Shown: positions 8,026-16,915, numbered from the stretch's first letter. The stretch is 64,000 bases of DNA from Bradyrhizobium ontarionense (GCF_021088345.1 NZ_CP088156.1:2418001-2482000), one strand, 5' to 3'. Program-made: numbers and translations. Notes: generated from the letters alone by a model not told the origin.

Positions 8026-9108
8026 TCATCCATCCGCCCCACCCGTGGTTTCAGCCGCGACAGCCGCCTCGCGTCGCGCGGCGGAAAACATGTCCCAGAT
8101 CGCGATGAACATCGCTGCAATCACGGGCCCGATGACGAAGCCATTGAGACCGAACACCTCGATCCCGCCCAATGTCGAGATCAACACCACGTAGTCGGGC
8201 ATCTTGGTGTCCTGTCCGACCAGGATCGGACGCAGGACATTGTCGACCAGGCCGATAACGAGGGCGCCATAGGCGATCAGAACCACGCCCTGCCAGATCG
8301 ATCCGGTCGCGAGAAGATAGAGCGCGACCGGAAACCAGACCAGGCCCGCTCCGACGGCAGGAAGCAAGGACAGGAAAGCCATCACGACCGCCCATAGCAA
8401 GGACGCGGGGATATCGAGAAACCAGAAGATCAGGCCGCCCAGCGCACCTTGCGCCAGAGCGACGAGCAGACTGCCCTTCACCGTCGCGCGGATGACGACC
8501 GTGAACTTGAGCAGCAGCGCATTCAGTTGTTCCGGGCGCAGTGGAATGGCGTCCCTGATGCGCTTCGACAACGTCTCGGCATCACGAAGGAGGAAGAACA
8601 GCAGATAAAGCATGAAGAACAGATCGACGAACAGCTCGAAGGTGCCCTGACCGATATTGAGCGCCTGGCCTGCAAGGATCTGGCTGCCCTTCAGCAGGCC
8701 GGCCGACAGCTTGTCTTTCATCCCAGCCAGGCTGCCGAGCCCGAAACGGTTGAGCAGATCGACCACCCACGTGGGAAACGCGTCCAGCATTCTTTGAAAA
8801 TATTGTCCGATGTCCAGCTCACCGGACTGAAGCTGTTTGTAGACACCGGACGCCTCCTGCGCCAACGACGCCGCAATCAGCGACAGCGGGAGAATGACAA
8901 TCAGGACGACGAGCAACACGACCACGACCGCTGCAAGGCCACGACGTTCGTGAATCGATCGCGACAATCGACGATGAAGTGGCGCAAAGACGATCGCACC
9001 GATAACACCCCACAGAACGGCTCCGTAGAATGGCAGAAGGATCCACCCGAACGTCAGTGATATCGCGACGAGCAGGAGCAACAGGACTCTGTCTTCGAAG
9101 CTACGCAT
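8026..9108 (-). CDS. AI-2E family (PerM/DUF20) membrane transporter
   Basis: A 360-residue integral membrane protein of the AI-2E transporter family. Two or three helices lie at the N terminus (LLLLLVAISLTFGWILLPFY, AVVVVLLVVLIVILPLSLIA). A hydrophilic segment follows (residues about 85-150), then four or five helices including GLVDNVLRPILVGQDTKMPDYVVLISTLGGIEVFGLNGFVIGPVI, the family signature. Some members export autoinducer-2 and others act as ion antiporters, so the substrate cannot be assigned. AGGAA seven bases before the ATG at 9108 supports the start. Single gene, with no operon partner. Confidence 0.88.
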   Translation of the reverse strand: MRSFEDRVLLLLLVAISLTFGWILLPFYGAVLWGVIGAIVFAPLHRRLSRSIHERRGLAAVVVVLLVVLIVILPLSLIAASLAQEASGVYKQLQSGELDIGQYFQRMLDAFPTWVVDLLNRFGLGSLAGMKDKLSAGLLKGSQILAGQALNIGQGTFELFVDLFFMLYLLFFLLRDAETLSKRIRDAIPLRPEQLNALLLKFTVVIRATVKGSLLVALAQGALGGLIFWFLDIPASLLWAVVMAFLSLLPAVGAGLVWFPVALYLLATGSIWQGVVLIAYGALVIGLVDNVLRPILVGQDTKMPDYVVLISTLGGIEVFGLNGFVIGPVIAAMFIAIWDMFSAARREAAVAAETTGGADG

Positions 9109-9230
9109 GTGGATTTCCTATCGGACCGGGAACACCACTTGGACCCGCCGCTTGATCTGCTCTACGCGGCGAATCGCTTGCCGCCAACACCGTCAACGTT
9201 CGAGTTGGCGTTTGGACTCGACGACCGTTC

Positions 9231-9286
9231 GTGTCGATGGATTCCGGACTGGGCCGCTGGCGTGGCGGCCCTGGAATGACGATCGG
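9231..9286. repeat. Fragment of the ATGGATTCCGG...GGAATGACG repeat
   Basis: ATGGATTCCGGACTGGG and CCCTGGAATGACG resemble the right half of the palindromic repeats at 24809-24910 and 27551-27764. It lies in the 955-base gene-free stretch 9109-10063, which also holds the larger element at 9421-9779. Confidence 0.55.
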
Positions 9287-9420
9287 ATACGTGGCGAAGC
9301 CGGGCGCCGAAACGCTGATTTTGCTCGCGCGTTCAATGACAAGCACCGCTTCAAGAGCCTGCGCGAAAAATAAATCGCTTCTGAAAATCAGCAAATCAGG
9401 CGTATGCTGCCCGCGTTCCG

Positions 9421-9779
9421 GTCCGGATGAGGGGCGTACGCGTCGTCACGATACGTTGGGCCGGCAATGCGGTGGACGTGAGAGCACCGACGCGCGTGAT
9501 GCGCGGACGAACGATGCGCTTGCGGACGCGAAGTCGCGTGGTCCTGGCCTCCCGGTGCTGAGGCCAAGGTTGCGGAGTCTCGATGAACTCCGCGATCGAC
9601 GGGGGCAAGAACGCCGGTCCCCGGGGAGAGCGCGTATAAGCGTTAAAACCATCGCGCGGGGAATGCCGGGATGTCTCGGCTGAACCTGTGGTGACCGCCG
9701 CGTGCACTTTCTTTCGCACGCGGGCCATGGGTGCGGCCAGCGCCCGGCATTCCCTGCGCCCTCATCATTTTGCGAGGGC
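9421..9779 (+). repeat. Structured ~360-bp interspersed element, copy A
   Basis: This stretch is homologous to 22530-22890 in the opposite orientation. Shared blocks include GCGGACGAACG, GTGGTCCTGGC and CCGGGGAGAGCGCG. A 17-pair long-range stem (9654-9670 with 9743-9759, one G-U) encloses an eight-pair hairpin (9698-9705 with 9716-9723). Stem bases differ between the two copies while pairing is kept. No credible protein is encoded. It may be a mobile palindromic element or a structured RNA. Confidence 0.75.
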
Positions 9780-10063
9780 TCGCCTGATGCATCACCCGGA
9801 CGCTGATAGCGTCGCGGTATCGCCGTAGCTCGCCCGGATATCCGGCCATCGACGTTATGTGAAGGATCATGATCATGCGCCATCACCCCCTGCTTTCGAA
9901 CGTCACATCGACACCGAACGAAGCCGACATCCGCGCTTCCGCCGTTCTGCGCGGGTTCCTCGGACACACGCCGGCCGGCCGCGCCCGGCTGTTGCCAAGC
10001 GCGCAGCGAGCCGCAATAGTCCGCGACCCGGCGCGACCGGCCCGTTGACGTGGAGGCATGATG

Positions 10064-11239
10064 ATGACGACCAGACCGACCGCAAAATCATCCGACAAGG
10101 ATGTCTGGCGCGTCGGCGTGCTGTTCTCGCGCAGCGGACTGATGGAGGTCACGGAATCCGAGCACTTCTTCGGCACCGCGCTGGCGATCCAGGAGATCAA
10201 CGAGGCAGGCGGCGTGCTCGGCCGCGAGATCGAGGTCATCGCCTACGATCCGGGCTCGCAGCCCGAGACCTTCCGCAAGCTGGCCGACCGCCTGCTCACC
10301 GAGGACGGCGCCTCCGTCATCTTCGGCTGCTCCACTTCGGCCGAACGCAAGGCCGTGCTGCCGGCGATCGAGCGCCGCAACGGCCTGCTCTGGTATCCGT
10401 CGCTCTATGAGGGTTTTGAATATTCGCCGAACGTAATCTACACCGGGCCGGCACCGAACCAGAATGCATTCCAGCTCGCCGAATACATCGTGCGCAAGCA
10501 CGGCCCGCGCGTCTACCTGATCGGCTCGGACTACATCTATCCGCGCGAATCCAACCGCATCATGCGCGACCTCGTCGAATCCTATGCGGGACGCGTGGTC
10601 GGCGAGCAATATGTGACGATGGAAGCGACCGACGCCGAGCTCGCACGCGGCCTCGATGCCATCCGGGACGCAGCCCCGGACGTCGTGTTCTCGACCATCG
10701 TCGGCCGCACCGCGCAGCGCTTCTATCGCATGTATGCGCGCGCAGGCTTCGATCCCAAGCGGCTGCCGATCGCAAGCCTCACCATGGCCGAAGGCGAGGT
10801 CCGCGCCATCGGCGCCGAATACTGCGCCGGCCACCTGACCGCGGCGAGCTATTTCGGCACGCTCGCGCGCGACAGCAACGACCGCTTCAAGACGGCGTTT
10901 GCGGCGTCCTTCGGCACCGACACGCCGGTCAGCATGTGGAGCGCATCGGCCTATGCGCAGATCAAGCTGTTCGCGCGGGCGCTGGAGCAGGCCGGCAGCC
11001 TCGACACGCAGAAGCTGGTCGAGGCCGCGCTCGGTCTCAGCCTCGAAGCGCCGGAGGGCCCGATCCGGATCGATCCCGACAACAACCACGTGTGGGTCAC
11101 GCCGCGGATCGGGCGCGTACGCGCCGACGGCCAGTTCGACATCGTCTGGGAGAGCAAGAGCCCGATCAAGCCCGACCCCTATCTCTCGGTGTCGCCGATC
11201 GGCGGCCGCTGGCTGAGCGAAGAGGCGCTGTCGGCATGA
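10064..11239 (+). CDS. amiC: AmiC-like amide sensor (substrate-binding-protein fold)
   Basis: About 391 residues of the periplasmic-binding-protein fold (type I, Leu/Ile/Val class) without a signal peptide, so it is cytoplasmic. It resembles AmiC, the sensor that binds small amides and sequesters the antiterminator AmiR when no inducer is present. Family-like segments include WRVGVLFSRSGLMEVTES, INEAGGVLGREIEVIAYDPG, LLWYPSLYEGFEYSPNVIYTGPAPNQ and YLIGSDYIYPRESNRI. Three ATGs stand in a row; GGAGG at 10052-10056 favours the third (10064). It overlaps the AmiR-like gene by ATGA. The ligand is unproven; the transporter type downstream points to small amides, urea or amino-acid-like compounds. 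Confidence 0.85.
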   Translation: MTTRPTAKSSDKDVWRVGVLFSRSGLMEVTESEHFFGTALAIQEINEAGGVLGREIEVIAYDPGSQPETFRKLADRLLTEDGASVIFGCSTSAERKAVLPAIERRNGLLWYPSLYEGFEYSPNVIYTGPAPNQNAFQLAEYIVRKHGPRVYLIGSDYIYPRESNRIMRDLVESYAGRVVGEQYVTMEATDAELARGLDAIRDAAPDVVFSTIVGRTAQRFYRMYARAGFDPKRLPIASLTMAEGEVRAIGAEYCAGHLTAASYFGTLARDSNDRFKTAFAASFGTDTPVSMWSASAYAQIKLFARALEQAGSLDTQKLVEAALGLSLEAPEGPIRIDPDNNHVWVTPRIGRVRADGQFDIVWESKSPIKPDPYLSVSPIGGRWLSEEALSA

Positions 11240-11877
11240 GGCCGGATGACCGCATGAAGCCGGGCGTACGCCGCCTCATCGAGGATCTGCGCGGCGCGCG
11301 CGTGCTCGTGATTCATCCGCGCGATGCCGAGGGCGACGCGCTGATTGACCAACTCAAGCGCATCGGCTGCAACGTCCGTGGCGTGTGGCCGCCGCCGGCC
11401 GCGATCCCACATGACATCGACACGGTGTTCCAGCTGATCGAGACCTCCGAGGAGATGATCTTTCCGGAAGGCACCAGCGATCATCCCCTCACCTTCATCG
11501 CCATCGTCGACTACGAGAATCCGACGATCCTCAAGCGCCTGCTCGACAGCAACGCGCATGGCGTCGTCAACAAGCCGATCCGCTCGTTCGGCATCCTGTC
11601 CTCGCTGGTGCTCGCTCGCTCGCTGCGCGGCTATACGCGCAGACTCGAAGGCAAGGTGCAGAAGCTGGAGGAGACGCTGAAGGCGCGGCGCGACGTCGAC
11701 AAGGCGGTGAAGATCCTGATGGGGTTGAAGCAGGTCGGCGAGGTCGAAGCCTATGAGCTGATCCGCGCGCAGGCGACGCAGAAGCGCGTGGCGATGGCCG
11801 ACATCGCGATCTCGATCATCAATGCGCAGGAGACGCTGGGTGGATTGGGTGTGCTCGATGCCCCCGCGTCGCGCTGA
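11236..11877 (+). CDS. amiR: AmiR-like transcription antiterminator with ANTAR domain
   Basis: This gene encodes 213 residues. The N-terminal half (about 18-130) is a pseudo-receiver domain (GARVLVIHPRDAEGDALIDQLKRIGCNVRGVWP). A coiled coil (LEGKVQKLEETLKARRDVDKA) leads into a C-terminal ANTAR RNA-binding domain (AVKILMGLKQVGEVEAYELIRAQATQKRVAMADIAISII). ANTAR proteins bind leader RNA and prevent terminator formation. The ATG at 11236 overlaps the AmiC stop by four bases, suggesting translation coupling, as expected for a sensor-antiterminator pair that forms a complex. Downstream lies the expected RNA target: paired hairpins and a strong terminator before the amidase gene. Confidence 0.88.
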   Translation: MRPDDRMKPGVRRLIEDLRGARVLVIHPRDAEGDALIDQLKRIGCNVRGVWPPPAAIPHDIDTVFQLIETSEEMIFPEGTSDHPLTFIAIVDYENPTILKRLLDSNAHGVVNKPIRSFGILSSLVLARSLRGYTRRLEGKVQKLEETLKARRDVDKAVKILMGLKQVGEVEAYELIRAQATQKRVAMADIAISIINAQETLGGLGVLDAPASR

Positions 11878-11978
11878 ACGTGTGTTTGCGCGCTCATGCG
11901 TTGGGCAGCACAGGCCTGAAATTTTTGCAAGCGATAGCGTTGACTTCGTTTCGCGCATGAGAGTTACTTGGGACAGTT

Positions 11979-12016
11979 GCGGACATCGGATGTCCGCCAA
12001 TGGCCGGTCGGCCATT
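11979..12016 (+). promoter_or_regulatory. Candidate ANTAR-binding tandem hairpins in the amidase leader
   Basis: Hairpin 1 pairs GCGGACA (11979-11985) with TGTCCGC (11991-11997); its apex ATCGGA fits the AxxG pattern described for ANTAR hexaloops. Hairpin 2 pairs AATGGC (11999-12004) with GCCATT (12011-12016) around a six-base loop, CGGTCG, which lacks that pattern. A third short hairpin (GGCT 12025-12028 with AGCC 12033-12036) would occupy the base of the terminator stem. The arrangement is seen; AmiR binding is inferred. Confidence 0.6.
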
Positions 12017-12032
12017 TCACATCAGGCTATGT

Positions 12033-12077
12033 AGCCCTCGCATTGCGCCGCAAGGCGCAGTCGGGGGCTTTTTGTTT
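12033..12077 (+). terminator. Leader terminator (attenuator) upstream of the amidase operon
   Basis: Bases 12033-12049 pair with 12054-12069 around a GCAA tetraloop. The stem is nearly unbroken, with wobble pairs and one bulge, and is followed by TTTTTGTTT. It lies about 40 bases before the amidase start, inside the presumed operon, so it makes sense only as a regulated terminator. Confidence 0.85.
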
Positions 12078-12117
12078 GGCGCGCGCGGCTCCCGCGGGCG
12101 CAACGGAGACGCGCGCC

Positions 12118-12993
12118 TTGACGACGGATGACGACAGCAAAGTGCGGATCGCCTGCATCCAGATGCAGCCGATGGTCGGCGAAGTGGAAGCCAACCTCGC
12201 CCACAGCCTCGATTTGATCAAACAGGCGGTGGCGCAGGGGGCGAAGCTCGTGGTGCTGCCCGAGCTCGCCTCCTCGGGCTACGTGTTCAAATCGCGCGAG
12301 GAAGCCTTCGCCGCCTCCGAGACGGTGCCCGGCGGCCCCGCGGTGACGGCCTGGAGCGAGATCGCCGCGAAGCACGGGCTTCACCTCGTCGCCGGCGTCT
12401 GCGAGCGTGACGGGACCAAGCTCCACAACAGCGCCGTCCTGATCGGGCCGAAGGGCTACATCGGCACGTTCCGCAAAGTACACCTGTGGAACGAGGAGAA
12501 CCTGTATTTCGAACCCGGCAATCTCGGCTTCCCGGTCTACCACACCGAGATCGGCCGCATCGGCATGGCGATCTGCTACGACGGCTGGTTCCCGGAAAGC
12601 TATCGCCTCAATGCGCTGCAGGGCGCCGACATCGTCTGCGTGCCGACCAACTGGGTGCCGATTCCCGGACAGGCGCCGGGCCGCGAGGCGATGGCCAACA
12701 TCCTGGCGATGGCCGCCGCCCATTCCAACTCCATCTTCATCGCCTGCGCCGATCGCGTCGGCGTTGAGCGCGGCCAGCCATTCGAGGGCCAGAGCCTGAT
12801 CGTCAGCTACACCGGCTGGCCGGTCGCGGGACCCGCGAGCCGCGACAAGGAAGAGATCGTCGTTGCGGACGTGGCGCTGGGCGAAGCCCGCCGCGCCCGC
12901 AACTGGAACGCCTTCAACCAGGTTCTGCGCGACCGCCGCTCCGACGTCTATGACGAGATGCTCGGCAGTGACGTGAAACGCGGATGGTACTGA
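12118..12993 (+). CDS. Nitrilase-superfamily carbon-nitrogen hydrolase (probable amidase)
   Basis: A 291-residue carbon-nitrogen hydrolase that would cleave an amide or related C-N bond. The catalytic Glu-Lys-Cys triad is visible in order: VLPELASSGY, GTFRKVHLWNEENLYF and GMAICYDGWFPE. The start is a TTG at 12118, chosen because GGAG (12105-12108) lies nine bases before it and because the longer reading frame begins inside the leader terminator. It is controlled through the ANTAR leader and is followed by its own ABC importer, so it probably hydrolyses the imported amide in the cytoplasm. Substrate is not readable from sequence. Confidence 0.88.
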   Translation: MTTDDDSKVRIACIQMQPMVGEVEANLAHSLDLIKQAVAQGAKLVVLPELASSGYVFKSREEAFAASETVPGGPAVTAWSEIAAKHGLHLVAGVCERDGTKLHNSAVLIGPKGYIGTFRKVHLWNEENLYFEPGNLGFPVYHTEIGRIGMAICYDGWFPESYRLNALQGADIVCVPTNWVPIPGQAPGREAMANILAMAAAHSNSIFIACADRVGVERGQPFEGQSLIVSYTGWPVAGPASRDKEEIVVADVALGEARRARNWNAFNQVLRDRRSDVYDEMLGSDVKRGWY

Positions 12994-13040
12994 CCGCTTC
13001 GACACAGTTTGCAATCTCAACCATTCATGGAGGACAATCG

Positions 13041-14204
13041 ATGACGTCACGTCTCATCACCACGTCGCTGGCGCTCGCCCTTACGGCCGGCACGGCACTC
13101 TCGCCGGCGCTGGCCGCCGATCCGATCAAGATCGGCGTTCCCGTCGGCCTGTCCGGCGCCAACTCCGTCGTTGCCCCGTCCGTGGTGCAGTCAGCCGAGC
13201 TCGCGGTCGAAGAGATCAACGCCAAGGGCGGCGTGCTCGGCCGCAAGCTCGCGCTCGAGGTCGCCGATGATGCCTCGGGCGCGGCCGGCGCCCAGAAGGC
13301 ATTCGACGCCCTGATCTTCCAGAAGAAGGTCAATGTCCTGATCTCGATGGAGACCAGCGCGGCCCGCAACGCCGGCCTGCCGATCGTCGCCCGCGGCAAG
13401 ACGCCCTTCATCTACACCTCGTTCTACGAAGGCAGGTCCTGCAGCCCGTACCTCTACGTCAACGCCTGGGTACCGGACCAGCAGGTGCCGCCGATCGTCG
13501 ACTATTTCAACAAGGAGAAGAAGGCCAAGAGCTACTTCCTGATCGGCTCCGACTACGCGTTCGGCCGCGGCATGCTCGCCTTCACCAAGACGTATATCGA
13601 GAAGACCGGCGGCAAGGTGGTCGGCGAGGAATACCTGCCGATGGACGGCTCCGACTGGACCTCGATCATCTCGAAGCTCAAGGCGTCGGGCGCGGATGCG
13701 CTGATCACCTCGACCGCGGGCGGCGCGCCGAACGTGACCCTGACCAAGCAGCTGCGCGCCGCGGGCGTCAACCTTCCTTACGGCAATCTCGCCGTCGACG
13801 AAGGCACCGCCAAGGGGATGGGCGCGGATGCGACCGGCATCTTCCTGTCGGCGTCCTACGTGACCGGCATCGACACGCCCGCCAACAAGACCTTCCTGGC
13901 GGCGATGAGCAAGAAGTTCGGCGGTGAGCTGAAGACCCCGAACGATCTCTCGGTTCCGGAATATGAAGCGGTCTACGCCTACAAGGCGGCAGTCGAGAAG
14001 GCCGGCAGCACCGACCAGGACAAGGTGCTGAAGGCGCTGGCCGAGGTCTCGGTGGATGGTCCGCGCGGCGCGATCAAGATGGACAAGCAGCGTCATGCGC
14101 CCTTGACCATGTATCTCGGACAGGTCCAGGCCGACGGCAGCGTGAAGGTGATCCAGAGCTTCCCGAACGTCGATCCCGGCGCGCAGTGCCCGGCCAAGTC
14201 CTGA
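13041..14204 (+). CDS. Branched-chain-type ABC transporter substrate-binding protein
   Basis: A 387-residue periplasmic binding protein with a signal peptide (SLALALTAGTALSPALAADP) and LivK-type features (IKIGVPVGLSGANSV, AVEEINAKGGVLGRKLALEVADDAS, SYFLIGSDYAFGRGM). It shares its fold with the cytoplasmic AmiC-like sensor upstream, so the same ligand class may be captured outside and sensed inside. GGAGG at 13029-13033, seven bases before the ATG at 13041, fixes the start. A hairpin follows the gene and probably raises its expression over that of the permeases. Confidence 0.9.
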   Translation: MTSRLITTSLALALTAGTALSPALAADPIKIGVPVGLSGANSVVAPSVVQSAELAVEEINAKGGVLGRKLALEVADDASGAAGAQKAFDALIFQKKVNVLISMETSAARNAGLPIVARGKTPFIYTSFYEGRSCSPYLYVNAWVPDQQVPPIVDYFNKEKKAKSYFLIGSDYAFGRGMLAFTKTYIEKTGGKVVGEEYLPMDGSDWTSIISKLKASGADALITSTAGGAPNVTLTKQLRAAGVNLPYGNLAVDEGTAKGMGADATGIFLSASYVTGIDTPANKTFLAAMSKKFGGELKTPNDLSVPEYEAVYAYKAAVEKAGSTDQDKVLKALAEVSVDGPRGAIKMDKQRHAPLTMYLGQVQADGSVKVIQSFPNVDPGAQCPAKS

Positions 14205-14219
14205 TCGCCTATGATCCCG

Positions 14220-14248
14220 GCGAGGCGGACCTGGTCCGCCTCGCTTTT
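14220..14248 (+). terminator. Intra-operon terminator-like hairpin after the binding-protein gene
   Basis: GCGAGGCGGAC (14220-14230) pairs perfectly with GTCCGCCTCGC (14234-14244) and is followed by TTTT. Such structures commonly protect the binding-protein message or cause partial termination before the membrane components. Confidence 0.75.
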
Positions 14249-14259
14249 CCTGTCTGGAA

Positions 14260-15102
14260 ATGACCATGCTGACCGTCGCCCTCGATGCCGTCACGACGGC
14301 AGCCATGCTCTTCATCATCGCCGCCGGTCTGCTGATCGTGTTCGGCGTCATGAAGATCATCAACTTCGCCCACGCCGCTTTTCTGACAGTGGGCGCCTAT
14401 GCCGCGCTGGTCGGCGCACAGCTGAACCTGCCGTGGTTCCTGGTGCTGCCGCTGGCCTTCCTGGCCGGTGCCGTTTGCGGCGGCATCACCGAGATCGTGA
14501 TCGTGCGGCGTCTCTATAAGCGCCCGCTCGACGCGATCCTCGCCACCTGGGGGCTCGGCATCGTCCTTGGCCAGCTCATCACCCTCATGTTCGGCCGCGA
14601 GGTGCAGTTCGTGCAGGCGCCGATCTCGGGGACGGTCCATCTGTTCGGCGCCGACTATTCGGCCTATCGGCTGGTGATGATCGTCGCCGCCGTGATCGTG
14701 GCCCTGCTCTTCACAGGTCTGCTCAACGGAACGCGGCTCGGCCTATCGACCAAGGCCGTGATCATGAACGAGATGCTGGCGCAGGGGTTAGGCGTCGATT
14801 CCTCGCGCGTGCGGCTCATTACGTTCGCGCTCGGCAGCGGACTGGCCGCACTCTCAGGCGCCCTGATCACGCCGCTGTCCAGCGTCGATCCGAACATGGG
14901 CGTGCCCTGGCTGATCGGCGCGTTCATGCTGGTGATGGTCTCCGGCGGCTCGCTGTTGGCGCTGGCCGCCTCCTGCATCGTGCTCGGCACGCTTCAGGTG
15001 CTGGTCTCCACCTTCCTCAATCCGATCCTCGGCGGGCTGACCATTGCGATCTGCGCCGCCATCGTGCTGCGGATCCGGCCAGAGGGCTTCGCCCGTGCCT
15101 GA
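14260..15102 (+). CDS. LivH-type ABC permease
   Basis: A 280-residue inner-membrane permease of the branched-chain amino acid/urea type, with about eight helices. The family signatures AAGLLIVFGVMKIINFAHAAFLTVGAYAAL and LGVDSSRVRLITFALGSGLAALSGALITP are present. It follows the binding-protein gene by 55 bases and overlaps the start of the fused permease-ATPase gene by eight bases. The ATG at 14260 is used; a second ATG lies six bases on. Confidence 0.9.
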   Translation: MTMLTVALDAVTTAAMLFIIAAGLLIVFGVMKIINFAHAAFLTVGAYAALVGAQLNLPWFLVLPLAFLAGAVCGGITEIVIVRRLYKRPLDAILATWGLGIVLGQLITLMFGREVQFVQAPISGTVHLFGADYSAYRLVMIVAAVIVALLFTGLLNGTRLGLSTKAVIMNEMLAQGLGVDSSRVRLITFALGSGLAALSGALITPLSSVDPNMGVPWLIGAFMLVMVSGGSLLALAASCIVLGTLQVLVSTFLNPILGGLTIAICAAIVLRIRPEGFARA

Positions 15103-16915
15103 TGCGCGTCCCCTCGCCTCGCCCGACACACCGGCGTCGCGCCGCCCCATGCCGCGCCTGATCGTTCCAGCCTTGCTGGTTGCGATGGCTGCAGGTGCGA
15201 TCCTCGTCGCGCCCGCCCTGCTCGACACCTATCTCGTCAACATCCTCGTTCGGGCCTGCTTCGTCGCCATCGCCGCCATCACCGTCGACATCATGTGGGG
15301 CTATTGCGGCACGCTGACCTTCGGCCAGTCGGCGTTTTTCGGCATCGGCGCCTACGCGCTCGCGATCATGTTCACGGAATACGGCTTCGGCCCCTGGCAG
15401 GTGTGTGCGGCAATTGCAGCCACGGTTGCCGTCGCTGCAGCAGTCGCCGCCTTCACCGGCTGGCTCTCGTTCTACCCTGGCTCCACCCCACTCTATGCAT
15501 CGATCATCTCGCTGGTGGTGCCGATCGTGCTGGTCCAGATCCTCTATTCCGGCGGCACCTTCACCGGCTCGTCGAGCGGCCTCGTCGGCTTCGAGAGCTT
15601 CGATCTGGAGATCGAGACCTGGCTGCGCCTCGCCGGTCTCGGATTGCTGGCGACCGCGGTGCTGGCCCTCATCGTCATGCGCAGCGACACCGGGCGGCTG
15701 CTGGCAGCGTTGCGCGACAACGACGCGCGCTGCACCTATCTCGGCATCGACACTTCGCGGCTGCGCATCATCGTCCTCGTCCTATCTGCGATCGTGTCCG
15801 CGCTCGCCGGATTCTTCTATGCGGGCTTCGGCGGCGTCGCCGCCCCTGAAAACGCCAGCTTCACCTTCGGCACCAATCTCGTCATCATGGTTGCGCTCGG
15901 CGGCCGTGGCACCGTCATCGGTCCAGTGATCGGCGCGTTGTGCATCGAGGTGGCAAGCGCCTATCTTGCCAATAGTCTTCCATATGTCTGGGAGCTGATC
16001 GTCGGGCTGGCGCTCATCATCGTGATCCTCGTCTTCCCCGATGGCCTCCTCGGCGCAGCGATGCGCCTGCTCAAACGTGGCGGCGGATCGGGGCGAACCA
16101 CTGCGACGATGTTGCGTCCCGCCGTTGCCGCCACGGCGGTCGGCGATCCAGACGCCGTCGCAATCGAAGTCCGTGCGCTCGGCAAGCATTACGGCAGTCT
16201 CGCGGTGCTGGACGGCGTGGAGTTCACGGCATATCGCGGCGAATTGCTGAGCCTGGTCGGTCCCAATGGAGCCGGCAAGACCACCTTGATCCGCTGCCTG
16301 TCCGACGGGCGCGAGCGCTCGGCAGGCAACGTCGCGATCGCCGGCCATGACATCGCGCGACTGCCGGCGGATCGTGTCGTTCGGTTTGGCCTCGGCCGCA
16401 AGTTCCAGACCGCCTCGGTGTTCGAAACCCTGACGGTCGCCGAGTGCCTGCGCGTCGCACGGACGCATGCGGATCCTCCTGCCCTGGCGTCGCGCGCGTC
16501 GACGCTGGCGCTGCCGCCCGCGGCCATGTCCGTCGTCGAACGGTCCGGGCTCAGCGAGCGGCTCGATGAGGAAGCGCGCAATCTGAGCCACGGTCTGAAG
16601 CAGGCGCTCGAGCTTGCGATGGTGCTGTCGCTCGAGCCGAACGTGCTGCTGCTGGACGAGCCAACGGCCGGACTGGCGCGCGCCGAGCGGCAGAGCTTCG
16701 CCGACATCCTCACCGCCCTCGCCCGCCGCGACCGCCTCTGCATTCTCCTGGTCGAGCACGATCTCGATTTCGTCCGCGAGATCTCCTCGCGCATCATCGT
16801 GCTGCACCAGGGCCGGCTCGCGCTCGACGGCTCCGTCGACGAGGTCGTGAACAGCGCGCTGGTGCGCGAAATATACACCGGCCAGCATGTGCCCGATGCG
16901 GAGTCACACGCATGA
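15095..16915 (+). CDS. Fused LivM-type permease and LivG-type ATPase
   Basis: About 606 residues in one chain. Residues 20 to about 330 are a LivM permease (TVDIMWGYCGTLTFGQSAFFGIGAYALA; GRGTVIGPVIGALCIEVASAYL). After a linker, residues about 365-600 are an ABC ATPase with Walker A GPNGAGKTT, signature NLSHGLKQALELAMVL (a divergent LSGGQ) and Walker B NVLLLDEPTAGL. Separate genes are the usual form, so the fusion ties one permease half to one nucleotide-binding half. The GTG at 15095 is chosen as start because it overlaps livH and has AGAGGG upstream; an ATG at 15149 is the alternative. Confidence 0.88.
   Translation: MPDARPLASPDTPASRRPMPRLIVPALLVAMAAGAILVAPALLDTYLVNILVRACFVAIAAITVDIMWGYCGTLTFGQSAFFGIGAYALAIMFTEYGFGPWQVCAAIAATVAVAAAVAAFTGWLSFYPGSTPLYASIISLVVPIVLVQILYSGGTFTGSSSGLVGFESFDLEIETWLRLAGLGLLATAVLALIVMRSDTGRLLAALRDNDARCTYLGIDTSRLRIIVLVLSAIVSALAGFFYAGFGGVAAPENASFTFGTNLVIMVALGGRGTVIGPVIGALCIEVASAYLANSLPYVWELIVGLALIIVILVFPDGLLGAAMRLLKRGGGSGRTTATMLRPAVAATAVGDPDAVAIEVRALGKHYGSLAVLDGVEFTAYRGELLSLVGPNGAGKTTLIRCLSDGRERSAGNVAIAGHDIARLPADRVVRFGLGRKFQTASVFETLTVAECLRVARTHADPPALASRASTLALPPAAMSVVERSGLSERLDEEARNLSHGLKQALELAMVLSLEPNVLLLDEPTAGLARAERQSFADILTALARRDRLCILLVEHDLDFVREISSRIIVLHQGRLALDGSVDEVVNSALVREIYTGQHVPDAESHA

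Noticed and set aside
9446..9967. Open frames within the ~360-bp repeated element (for example the 173-codon minus-strand frame)
   Set aside because: The second copy does not keep an equivalent frame while stems are kept, so these are spurious translations of a structured repeat.
11910..11935. Sigma-54-like promoter ahead of the amidase (GG...GC around CAGGCCTGAAATTTTTGCA)
   Set aside because: The GG to GC spacing is 12 bases instead of 10, so the elements do not align.
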